Below, one piece after another: positions 16,356 to 23,897 of a DNA stretch of 64,000 bases; within the stretch, counting starts at the first letter, position 1; each line of letters opens with the position of its first letter. Made by a program: the position numbers and the translations under genes. The DNA is taken from contig NZ_KB890436.1 of assembly GCF_000373105.1 (NCBI RefSeq), positions 150,951 through 214,950 on the forward strand, given 5' to 3'. The stretch is from Neolewinella persica DSM 23188. GTDB lineage: Bacteria; Bacteroidota; Bacteroidia; Chitinophagales; Saprospiraceae. Below the pieces are notes generated by a model, which saw only the letters and a program-made list of their open reading frames with translations, was not told the DNA's origin and did not search any database.

Positions 16356-18332
16356 TTACGGCGCAATGAGTTGCCCCCGCCAACGAACAATCCCATAAAG
16401 CATCACCAGGCTGATCAGCATCAGCACCCCGCACAGCAGCCAGCCTCCACCCAGGAGAGAGGCCAGGAACCCGGCAGTGATACTTACGGCACCAACCGTC
16501 AGGGCATAGGGCAGCTGCGTCCGAACGTGGTCGATGTGATTACAATCGGAAGCGAGGCTGGAAAGTATGGTGGTATCGGAGATCGGCGAACAATGGTCGC
16601 CAAGAACGCTGGCGGCAAGGACAATAGAAATAACGTTGTACAGTAGACCCAGCGCGGCTTCGGCCTCCCAACCGGCTCCTGTTGTCGCTACTGCCCAGGT
16701 AAGCGGAATGGCGATGGGGTAAAGAATGGCCATAGTACTCCAGCTGGAACCGGTACTGAAACTGATTAACGCCGAGAGGACAAAGATGATCGGCGGAATG
16801 AAATAAGGATGGAGGCTGTCGCCGAGGAGGTCGACGAGAAAGGTCGCTGTGTGGAGGTCTTTAGTGGTCAGGGCAAGCGCCCAGGCAAGGGTCAGAATCA
16901 TGATGGCACCAAACATGGCCTTGAAGCCGGAGGTCAGGCTGCCCATTGTCTGCTCTATGTTCATGATGCGCTGACTGATGGTGAGGATGATGGCCACCAC
17001 GACACCGCTGATACTGGCCCACAACAGGGCAACGTAGCTATTGGATGCACCGACCACTTCGCCGAGTTTGCCGAAGAAGCTACCGTCCATAGCGGCCCAG
17101 GTAGCTCCCCATCCGTCGGATATCGGAGCGGGACTCAGTTCCCCATAGATGGAAGATAATCCGGTGTCCAGCAGGCCGATGATGGTCATCAGGATAACCG
17201 TTAGGACGGGAATGACGGCATTACGAGAGCGCAGAGGAGCGCCTTTTACGGGCTCCAGGTCTTCGGTTTCGGCCACGTCGTCGGTCTCTGTATTGGAGGC
17301 TTTGACCAAGCCAGTTTCCAGAGCGCGTCGTTCAGCTTTAAGCATTGGCCCAAAGTCGCGTTTGGTGAGGATGATGAACAGGATAAAACCAAGGGTGAGT
17401 ATGGGGTAGAAACTGTATTTCAGACTTTGTAGAAAGATGGCATAGGGTGCCATGTTGACCAGTTCGGGGACGGTTTCAATCCCATCGCTGATGTATCCAA
17501 TCTCTGCCCCGATCCAAGTGGTAATAAAGGCGATGGACGCAACGGGGGCTGCTGTAGAGTCAACAATGTAAGCCAGCTTCTCCCGGCTTACCCGGAAGCG
17601 GTCCGTTACTGACCGCATGGTGTTCCCAACAATGAGGGTGTTGGCGTAGTCATCGAAAAATATCGCTACACCGAGAAGCCAGGTAATGAACTGGGCTGAC
17701 TTTGGTGTGCGTGCGTATTTTGTCATTCGCTCCACTACGCCAGCCATGCCACCATTACGACTAATAATGGCCACCATACCACCGACCATAAGACTGAACA
17801 CAATGATCGAAAGGTGGTCACCGTCATTGAGCGCCTTGATGACATAAACCTCAATGGTTTCTAATAAGGATTTGACAATGCCGAGGAAGCCCTCGAACCT
17901 GAGTCCGCCGGCAACAAAGGCACCAACCCAGATACCCGCGAACAAAGAAATTAGTACTTCTTTGAAAATAAGGGCCAATCCTATGGCCACCAGAGGCGGC
18001 AAAATGGAGAGCCACAGCGGTATCCGGCGCAACCTGTTAGGAGCATTACCCGCACTGTCGGAGAGGTGGTAGAGCGCAGTGTTACCACCGGCTTTAATGA
18101 GGTGGAGACCTGGGTTGATCGCCACAACCTGTTTGCCGTTGACCTGGGTGAAGGTCACCGTCTCATCGTTAATTTTAACGTTGGCGGCCGATTCCGGGAA
18201 AGCGAGGCCATCTCCGGCCGTAAACTCAAGCTCGCGAAGCCAGTTGGCGTTCTCCGTTTGGCCGCGAAGCGATGAAATGGCTAACAGCAGACTAATAAAT
18301 AGCAGGTAAAGGGTAAACTTTGGGTGGGGCAT
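16356..18332 (-). CDS. Na+/H+ antiporter, NhaC family, with N-terminal periplasmic domain
   Basis: NhaC-type ion-transporter family protein of 658 residues with about 12 hydrophobic helices after residue 105 (IPLWLSILPPLVAIGLALIF; ISLFAGIWVGAFVAGG; FITWLLGVAIFFDDYANTLI; DSTAAPVASIAFITTWIGAE; SFSTGSSWSTMAILYPIAIP; ASVLGDHCSPISDTTILSS). The acidic DDYAN and DHCSPISDT motifs are typical of the family. Unusually, it begins with a signal peptide (ending SSLRGQ) and a roughly 75-residue strand-rich extracytoplasmic domain (KINDETVTFTQVNGKQVVAI), so the first residues are probably periplasmic. The ion specificity cannot be fixed from sequence. Confidence 0.85.
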   Translation of the reverse strand: MPHPKFTLYLLFISLLLAISSLRGQTENANWLRELEFTAGDGLAFPESAANVKINDETVTFTQVNGKQVVAINPGLHLIKAGGNTALYHLSDSAGNAPNRLRRIPLWLSILPPLVAIGLALIFKEVLISLFAGIWVGAFVAGGLRFEGFLGIVKSLLETIEVYVIKALNDGDHLSIIVFSLMVGGMVAIISRNGGMAGVVERMTKYARTPKSAQFITWLLGVAIFFDDYANTLIVGNTMRSVTDRFRVSREKLAYIVDSTAAPVASIAFITTWIGAEIGYISDGIETVPELVNMAPYAIFLQSLKYSFYPILTLGFILFIILTKRDFGPMLKAERRALETGLVKASNTETDDVAETEDLEPVKGAPLRSRNAVIPVLTVILMTIIGLLDTGLSSIYGELSPAPISDGWGATWAAMDGSFFGKLGEVVGASNSYVALLWASISGVVVAIILTISQRIMNIEQTMGSLTSGFKAMFGAIMILTLAWALALTTKDLHTATFLVDLLGDSLHPYFIPPIIFVLSALISFSTGSSWSTMAILYPIAIPLTWAVATTGAGWEAEAALGLLYNVISIVLAASVLGDHCSPISDTTILSSLASDCNHIDHVRTQLPYALTVGAVSITAGFLASLLGGGWLLCGVLMLISLVMLYGIVRWRGQLIAP

Positions 18333-18548
18333 AGCGTAAGATTAACGGGTCGTAATATAGTGAGTGTGAGCTAATGCGTTGTTCAAATAATCACCATGTA
18401 CGGAGCAATTGTCAAAATCTCCCTTCCAATCCTTCCCGGAGCACGGAAGGAGAGGGCTTGTTAGAGTGCTGCGCGCTTTCAACAGGACATTACAATCAAT
18501 TTCTCAAAGGGGGCATTTATTCACAACTTTGCTTCTTCTTAACCTTCC

Positions 18549-18567
18549 TTGCACCAGCGGCCGCGCC
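18549..18567 (+). repeat. Dispersed 19-bp motif 13 bp before the FG-GAP gene
   Basis: TTGCACCAGCGGCCGCGCC preceded by AACCTTCC. This is the copy closest to a start codon; it occupies the place of a ribosome-binding site and is co-oriented with the gene. Confidence 0.85.
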
Positions 18568-18580
18568 AAAAAAATGTTAC

Positions 18581-20833
18581 ATGCTAAAACACTTCATCCT
18601 ACTTGTCCTTGTCGCTTTTTCCAGCGCCTTGATCGCACAAAACATTGAACTTACCCGCACCTATCCCGTAGTTCGCGCAGAAGGTCGTCCGCTACCGCTA
18701 GCGTGGTTTGGTGGACTAAATACGCCGCAAACCCAGGCGGAAGACCTGGATGGAGATGGTGTCGACGACCTCTACTTTTTTGATAAAGCAGGAGAAATTC
18801 ACCTGGCGATGCGAGGCGATGGTATGGGCAACTACGAAGAAGCTCCCGAACTCACCGCCCACTTCCCGGACACTACCACCGGATGGATCTTGCTGCGGGA
18901 TTTTGATGCCGATGGCACCCCCGACATTTTTACTTACGCCGAAAGTGTGGATGCAATCCGGGTACTCCGGGGACATCGCAGAGCGGATGGCCTGCTGGAA
19001 TTCTCGCTTATCGATTTCGGTGGCGCGCTGCCGCTGATTTATTTCCCGTTCCAAGGGAACCGGACACTCATCTTTGTCAGCAGTATCGATTACCCGGCGG
19101 TCGAAGATTTCGATTTTGACGGCGACCTGGACCTGATCACCTTTTCCGTAAATGGTGGCTACGTGGAATATTATCAAAATCAAAGTGTGGAACGGGGTTT
19201 TGGCACAGATACCCTGATCTATACCCTCGAAACCCAGTGTTGGGGAGGCTTTTACGAAAGTGGTATTACCACCAAGCTAGACCTTTCTTCCGGCCCGGGG
19301 GAATGCTTCGACAACTTTACCAACCCTTCCGGCGGCGGCCGGCCCCGCCACTCCGGCTCCTCAATTACCGCTTTTGATTACGACGGAAATGGGTTGCTTG
19401 ACGTGATGCTCGGTGACGTCTCTTTCGATCGTCTTGTGCTCGGCCTGAATAACGGTACGGTGGACAATGCATGGATCAGCGCGCAGGATTCCGCGTGGAA
19501 CCAGAATGAAACCATCTTAGACATTGCCTCTTTTCCGGCGGCTTTTTACGTCGATATCGACCAGGATGGCGTCCGTGATATCATCGGATCCCCTTCTGTT
19601 GTCCTCAATGGTTCCGACGTCTCGGTAATGTGGTATTACCGCAATGAAGGCACGGAAGCGTCTCCGGATTTTGTATTTCAGGACGACCGTAAGCTTGTTC
19701 GTGACATGATAGACTTGGGGACCTCCGCCAACGTCACCGTTTTCGATTACGATGCCGACGGCCGCCCTGACCTGGTATTGGGCAACAATGACGAGTATAC
19801 ACCAGAAAATTCCCTGGACAGCCGATTGCGCTTGCTGCGCAACGTTACGCCCGATGGCGGAGAGATCGCCTTCGAATTGACCGATGAGGACTATCTCGGG
19901 ATGAGTGCCTTCCAAACCACCGGCTGGGCCTTTGCACCTACTTTTGGCGATCTGGATGATGACGGTGACCTCGATGTGGTCATTGGTAATCGGGATGGTC
20001 AGCTCTTTTATGGAGAGAATACTGCCGGCCCCGGAAACACCGCGACCTTTGCTCAACTTGTCTTTGCCTGGCAGGGCCTCGATGCCGGCCAGTTCAGCAA
20101 GCCATTCCTTTCTGACCTTGATCGCGATGGGAAAACGGACTTGCTGGTGGGTGGTTTTGACGGGCGGATTCGGTTTTACCGCAACATCGGAACGGAAACA
20201 GTGCCGGCGTTTAATGCAGACGTTGCGGCGGCCGGAAATATGATCCAGTTAGGAGCCATCAATACGAACGCACCGGGGGTGAGCACGGGACATCCGAACC
20301 CCTGGGTGATTCAAAACCCCAACTATACGCTTGTCCTTTCTGGAAACCGCACCGGGAACATTCAGGCCTATCGGTTTGGCATCGATAGTGCGTATACCGA
20401 GCCGTTTACCTTATTAACCAAAACGGTGGATGACCTTGACGTAGGAGGTTTTTCCAACCCCGGATTCGGAGATTTTGATGGTGATGGTAAACTTGAAGTC
20501 GTCGTGGGTAACCAGCGCGGCGGCGTGACTTTTTTCACGTCCAACCTGAATACGGACGCGACGACTGGTCTTTTATCCGCTGTTCGACCGGATTTTGATT
20601 TTGCCGTTTCTCCCAACCCTGCCAGTGAGCTACTCATCGCTTCCGGTTGGCCGCAAGGAGCGGTACGGGTACTGACTTTATTGGATGTCAATGGTCGGGT
20701 GTTGCGTACCGAGCAGGTTCAGCAGGCGCGGACGCAGGTGCAATGGAAGTTGGAGGGGCTCAGTACTGGTGTATACATCGTTCGGGCCAGTGGGCCGGGA
20801 GGCGTTGCTGCCCGGAAGGTAGTAGTACGTTAA
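18581..20833 (+). CDS. FG-GAP/VCBS repeat protein with T9SS C-terminal sorting domain
   Basis: Predicted secreted, surface-bound protein of 750 residues. A signal peptide (MLKHFILLVLVAFSSALIAQ) is followed by many FG-GAP-type calcium-binding repeats with the DxDxDGxxD core (DLDGDGVDDLYFFD, DFDADGTPDIFT, DFDFDGDLDLIT, DYDADGRPDLVLGN, DLDDDGDLDVVIGN, DLDRDGKTDLLVGG, DFDGDGKLEVVVGN), predicting a beta-propeller. The end is a type A T9SS sorting domain (FAVSPNPASELL, LTLLDVNGRVLRTEQ, LSTGVYIVRASGPGG), so it is a likely PorU-processed cargo. The frame is open from 18374, but the ATG at 18581 gives the signal peptide. The sorting domain contains a reverse 19-bp motif. Confidence 0.9.
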   Translation: MLKHFILLVLVAFSSALIAQNIELTRTYPVVRAEGRPLPLAWFGGLNTPQTQAEDLDGDGVDDLYFFDKAGEIHLAMRGDGMGNYEEAPELTAHFPDTTTGWILLRDFDADGTPDIFTYAESVDAIRVLRGHRRADGLLEFSLIDFGGALPLIYFPFQGNRTLIFVSSIDYPAVEDFDFDGDLDLITFSVNGGYVEYYQNQSVERGFGTDTLIYTLETQCWGGFYESGITTKLDLSSGPGECFDNFTNPSGGGRPRHSGSSITAFDYDGNGLLDVMLGDVSFDRLVLGLNNGTVDNAWISAQDSAWNQNETILDIASFPAAFYVDIDQDGVRDIIGSPSVVLNGSDVSVMWYYRNEGTEASPDFVFQDDRKLVRDMIDLGTSANVTVFDYDADGRPDLVLGNNDEYTPENSLDSRLRLLRNVTPDGGEIAFELTDEDYLGMSAFQTTGWAFAPTFGDLDDDGDLDVVIGNRDGQLFYGENTAGPGNTATFAQLVFAWQGLDAGQFSKPFLSDLDRDGKTDLLVGGFDGRIRFYRNIGTETVPAFNADVAAAGNMIQLGAINTNAPGVSTGHPNPWVIQNPNYTLVLSGNRTGNIQAYRFGIDSAYTEPFTLLTKTVDDLDVGGFSNPGFGDFDGDGKLEVVVGNQRGGVTFFTSNLNTDATTGLLSAVRPDFDFAVSPNPASELLIASGWPQGAVRVLTLLDVNGRVLRTEQVQQARTQVQWKLEGLSTGVYIVRASGPGGVAARKVVVR
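20725..20743 (-). repeat. Dispersed 19-bp motif inside the FG-GAP gene
   Basis: TTGCACCTGCGTCCGCGCC, antisense to the gene; the coding strand reads Ala-Arg-Thr-Gln-Val-Gln in the sorting domain. The flank CCAACTTCCA is conserved as well. Confidence 0.85.
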
Positions 20834-20839
20834 TTCGGC

Positions 20840-21028
20840 TTACTCCGGTTGGTGATCAACCTTTTTAAACTGCCAGAAGTATAGCAGTGCTGCAGTGACA
20901 CTACCACCGAGCGCTGAATCGATGACTACATCTTGATTAAGGGTTTCCTCTCTGAACCAGGAGGCAAATGACGACAGTAGCGTGAATAGTACGAAAAAGC
21001 CAAAGGCACGAAAAAAGGGGGACTTCAT
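20840..21028 (-). CDS. Small membrane protein, function unknown
   Basis: 62 residues with two hydrophobic stretches (FFRAFGFFVLFTLLSSFASW and ALGGSVTAALLYFWQF) and a charged end. No family recognised. It is the only plausible coding frame between the FG-GAP stop and murQ, converges on the FG-GAP gene with a 6-bp gap and starts with ATG; its codon usage looks like that of its neighbours. A real small gene is likelier than not. Confidence 0.5.
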   Translation of the reverse strand: MKSPFFRAFGFFVLFTLLSSFASWFREETLNQDVVIDSALGGSVTAALLYFWQFKKVDHQPE

Positions 21029-21092
21029 TGTTAAAAGGATTTAGCCATAAATTGCTCCGGATAATCGATGGCCTCGGTTACCTGACCAGAAT

Positions 21093-21140
21093 ACGCGCAG
21101 CGTTTTAAAAACCCTCCCCCGTGGGGAGGGTTGGGAGGAG
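21093..21140. repeat. Double-hairpin repeat, copy 2
   Basis: ACGCGCAGCGTTT followed by CCCTCCCC-CGT-GGGGAGGG and TTGGGAGGAGG, in the same order as at 8296-8352. It ends 34 bp before the murQ start. Confidence 0.75.
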
Positions 21141-21173
21141 GTTCTTATGACTGCCTTCCCATAATTCAAACAT

Positions 21174-21971
21174 ATGCAAAAGATAACCGAACAACCAGGT
21201 CTTTACCGCCACCTCGAAAAGCAATCTACCCTGGAATTGCTGACGAACATTAATCGTGAAGATCAAAAAGTCGCCCTGGCGGTAGAACGTTGCATTCCTG
21301 AACTGACGGCCCTGGTCGAGGAAATAGTCCCGCGCATGCAGCGCGGCGGCCGGATCTTCTATACCGGCGCCGGCACCAGCGGCCGGCTGGGTGTGCTGGA
21401 TGCCAGCGAATGCCCACCGACCTTCGGTGTGCCGCCCGAATGGGTAGTTGGCCTGATTGCCGGCGGAGACCACGCCTTGCGCCACCCCGTCGAATCTGCC
21501 GAAGACGCTGAAGGCCAGGGATGGGAAGACCTTCAGGCACACAACATCGGCCCCAATGATGTCATGATCGGGATCGCCGCCTCGGGGACAACACCCTACG
21601 TAGTTGGTGGTCTCAAAGCCTGCCGGGAAAATGGGATACTGACCGCTTGCGTCACCTGCAACCCCGGTGCACCGGTCACCGAGCACGCCGATCATCCCAT
21701 CGTGGCAGTCGTTGGTCCTGAGGTCGTCACCGGTAGTACCCGGATGAAATCCGGCACCGCCCAGAAGCTGATCCTCAACATGATCACTACCACCACGATG
21801 ATTCGCCTCGGCCGTGTTAAAGACAACCGCATGGTGGACATGCAACTCTCTAACGCCAAACTGGTAGACCGGGGGACTAAGATGATCGTCGATGCGCTGG
21901 GGATTTCTTACGAGGAGGCTAAACGACGGTTGTTGTTGGAGGGGAGTGTGCGGGCGGTGATTGAAAAATAA
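21174..21971 (+). CDS. murQ: N-acetylmuramic acid 6-phosphate etherase
   Basis: MurQ cleaves the lactyl ether of N-acetylmuramic acid 6-phosphate to give GlcNAc-6-phosphate and D-lactate, in cytosolic recycling of peptidoglycan sugars. The 265 residues hold a SIS sugar-isomerase domain with the family motifs RIFYTGAGTSGRLGVLDASECPPT, the catalytic-loop region GDHALRHPVESAEDAEGQG (with the conserved Glu), IGIAASGTTPYVVGGL, and EVVTGSTRMKSGTAQKLILNM. Slightly shorter than the usual 300 residues because the C-terminal extension is absent. It stands apart from other cell-wall recycling genes; a beta-lactamase gene follows 35 bp downstream on the same strand and may be co-transcribed. Confidence 0.95.
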   Translation: MQKITEQPGLYRHLEKQSTLELLTNINREDQKVALAVERCIPELTALVEEIVPRMQRGGRIFYTGAGTSGRLGVLDASECPPTFGVPPEWVVGLIAGGDHALRHPVESAEDAEGQGWEDLQAHNIGPNDVMIGIAASGTTPYVVGGLKACRENGILTACVTCNPGAPVTEHADHPIVAVVGPEVVTGSTRMKSGTAQKLILNMITTTTMIRLGRVKDNRMVDMQLSNAKLVDRGTKMIVDALGISYEEAKRRLLLEGSVRAVIEK

Positions 21972-22006
21972 AAGCCTCCCCAATAACGTCAATCCAACCC
22001 ACCGAA

Positions 22007-22861
22007 ATGCTCACACGCCTAATCCTTAGCTTCCTCAGCTTATTCCTAATGCTCCTCCTGAGTTGCGGCCCGGCAACCTCAGAGACAAAGATTGAAAACG
22101 AGGAGAGAAAGACATCCCCGTCTCAGCTGAAGGAGGAAGTCTTCCAGATTCTTCTAGATTCCATCAACCTAACCGGTACAATCCTACTCTTCGACGAAGG
22201 TGCCAATACTTACCATTCCAACAACTTCGATGAAGCAAACACCGGCTACCTCCCCGCCTCCACCTTCAAAATCCCGAACACCATCATCGCCCTGGAAACG
22301 GGTGTCGCCGCCAGCCCGGACCACCTCTTTAAGTGGGATGGCGGCGACCGCTGGCTCGATGCCTGGGAGCATGACCTGACACTGAAGGAAGCTTTCGCCG
22401 CTTCCTGCGTACCGTGCTATCAGGAGGTCGCCCGGGCCGTTGGCGCAGAACGGATGCGGGCAGAATTAGATCGTCTCGGATACCCCGGGATGGTCTTCGA
22501 CTCCGCAACGGTGGACAACTTCTGGCTTGGCGGTGACTCCCGGATTAGCCCAATGGAACAGATTGAATTCTTGCGGCGTATTTACCACAAAGAACTTCCC
22601 ATCCGGCCAGCGACTCAACGCGCCATCCGGGATATTATGGTGATGGAGCAGACTGATGACTATACCTTGAGTGGTAAAACCGGCTGGTCGATCAATGGCG
22701 AAGACAACAACGGCTGGTTTGTCGGCTTCGTTGCGCGTGGAGATGAGGTCTATTACTTCGCCACTAATGTTTCACCTGGACCGGGTTTCGAGATGGACGG
22801 ATTTGCGGCCGTCCGGGTTCGGATAACGAGACTGGCCCTTGCAAACCTGGGGGTATTATAG
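22007..22861 (+). CDS. Class D (OXA-type) serine beta-lactamase lipoprotein
   Basis: Periplasmic lipoprotein (lipobox LLLSCG, Cys near residue 22) of 284 residues. Class D motifs: PASTFKIPN with nucleophile Ser85 and Lys88 (site of carbamylation in OXA enzymes), Ser-Cys-Val (SxV) in AASCVPCYQEVAR, the FWLGG...ISPMEQIEFL block, and LSGKTGW (Lys224). The usual YGN motif is replaced by YPGM, so hydrolytic activity may be weaker or altered; a penicillin-sensing or repair role is possible. It is 35 bp downstream of murQ on the same strand, which fits a cell-wall stress context. It looks chromosomal, with no mobile-element flank. Confidence 0.88.
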   Translation: MLTRLILSFLSLFLMLLLSCGPATSETKIENEERKTSPSQLKEEVFQILLDSINLTGTILLFDEGANTYHSNNFDEANTGYLPASTFKIPNTIIALETGVAASPDHLFKWDGGDRWLDAWEHDLTLKEAFAASCVPCYQEVARAVGAERMRAELDRLGYPGMVFDSATVDNFWLGGDSRISPMEQIEFLRRIYHKELPIRPATQRAIRDIMVMEQTDDYTLSGKTGWSINGEDNNGWFVGFVARGDEVYYFATNVSPGPGFEMDGFAAVRVRITRLALANLGVL

Positions 22862-22906
22862 CCTTTTACTTACATCTAAACGGTAGCTACTGATGTTGTT
22901 ATCAAC

Positions 22907-23302
22907 ATGATTAACGTCCTCCGCACCGGCCAGATCCTTTATGTCAGAAACTATGAGGCCTGCCTCGATTTTTATGGCAAAAAGCTTCAACTACCCATTC
23001 ACTTTGCCAACGAGGCGTTGACCTGCTACGACTTTTACGGGACTTATCTGATGGTAGAGCGAGAGGACCGAAAGGAGTACCTGGAATTGCCTTCCGACCA
23101 GCTGAAAACCTTTACCTGCCTGCGGCTTAACGTGGCGGATGTGAAAGCGGCTGCTGCGGCTACCGCCGCCCGGGACATCAACGTCGATTACCAGGAACAC
23201 AGCTGGGGAACTGTCGCCAAATTCAAAGACCCGGACGGAAATATTATTGCCTTTAAAGACGAGGCGGGGTTCCTAAAGCAGATGGAGGAGTATTGCCTTT
23301 AA
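22907..23302 (+). CDS. VOC (glyoxalase/bleomycin-resistance fold) family protein
   Basis: 131-residue single vicinal-oxygen-chelate domain: RTGQILYVRNYEACLDFYGKKLQLPI opening, YLMVEREDR strand, TCLRLNVADVKAAAAATAAR, and the closing WGTVAKFKDPDGNIIAFKDE typical of the fold. Such proteins are metal-dependent lyases, dioxygenases or binding proteins; no specific substrate is apparent. The start ATG follows a GTTGTTATCAAC dyad. It ends 10 bp before a 19-bp motif, after which the sequence becomes non-coding or decayed. Confidence 0.85.
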   Translation: MINVLRTGQILYVRNYEACLDFYGKKLQLPIHFANEALTCYDFYGTYLMVEREDRKEYLELPSDQLKTFTCLRLNVADVKAAAAATAARDINVDYQEHSWGTVAKFKDPDGNIIAFKDEAGFLKQMEEYCL

Positions 23303-23311
23303 ACACATCCT

Positions 23312-23330
23312 TAGCACCTGCGGCCGCGCC
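23312..23330 (+). repeat. Dispersed 19-bp motif after the VOC gene
   Basis: TAGCACCTGCGGCCGCGCC, one difference. It marks the border between the intact VOC gene and a decayed stretch. Confidence 0.85.
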
Positions 23331-23544
23331 ATCCTAAAACCACCCGCATCGATATCGACCACCTCATTGCTACCTTCTAAACCAGGGCCTTGACCGACTC
23401 AACCATTGGCCATATCTTTACTGAAGTCGCTAAAATTGATCTCAAAACGCACCTCTTTGTCATTGGTGAATACGTGGGGGACAAGCCTTTTACCTTGTCA
23501 ACATATATAGTCACCGTACTGATATACACCCTAACGAATTCACC
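23331..23544. other. Decayed or non-coding stretch
   Basis: No intact gene. Protein-like runs are interrupted by stops in different frames (for example HPKTTRIDIDHLIATF then stop, and HIFTEVAKIDLKTHLFVIGE in another frame), suggesting remnants of a lost gene, but I cannot name it. Confidence 0.4.
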
Positions 23545-23795
23545 ATGAAGCAGCCTGCAAAATCACCTTTATTCGCTACTGTACGAAAAGCCCTTGCGCT
23601 GGCTCTGCGGGCCGAAAAAGAAGGCCTGGACACCGCCGAAGGTTTTTGGAAAATACCGGTAAACTTACGTTGGGAGGTTTCCTTTTGCCGCATCTGTTAT
23701 CTGACCAGCTTGCGGGCCAACGGATGTCCGGCAAATCAGCTCCCAATATCGTCATCGTTGGTGCCGGTATCGCCGGACTTACTCACCGCACTTAA
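23545..23795 (+). pseudogene. Remnant of a FAD-dependent (amine-oxidase-like) oxidoreductase, frameshifted and truncated
   Basis: The first frame from the ATG at 23545 gives MKQPAKSPLFATVRKALALA up to EGFWK; a +1 shift near 23650 then gives ENTGKLTLGGFLLPHLLSDQ and MSGKSAPNIVIVGAGIAGL, i.e. the Rossmann FAD-binding motif GAGIAGL, before a stop at 23793-23795. An intact homologue would continue for about 400 residues. The N-terminal region resembles the leader of Bacteroidota flavin monoamine oxidases. A frameshift plus truncation shows it is not functional as it stands. Confidence 0.7.
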
Positions 23796-23897
23796 AAATT
23801 CTTTCCGTAGCTATGGCTATGCAAAGAATTTTTCAAGTACAGTGAGAACAAAAGCGCCAGCTCAAGAATGACACTTTATTTAATTCGCGTCCCTAAG

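Noticed and set aside
21105..21992. 295-codon minus frame opposite murQ
   Set aside because: Shadow of murQ; the plus strand has full MurQ motifs.
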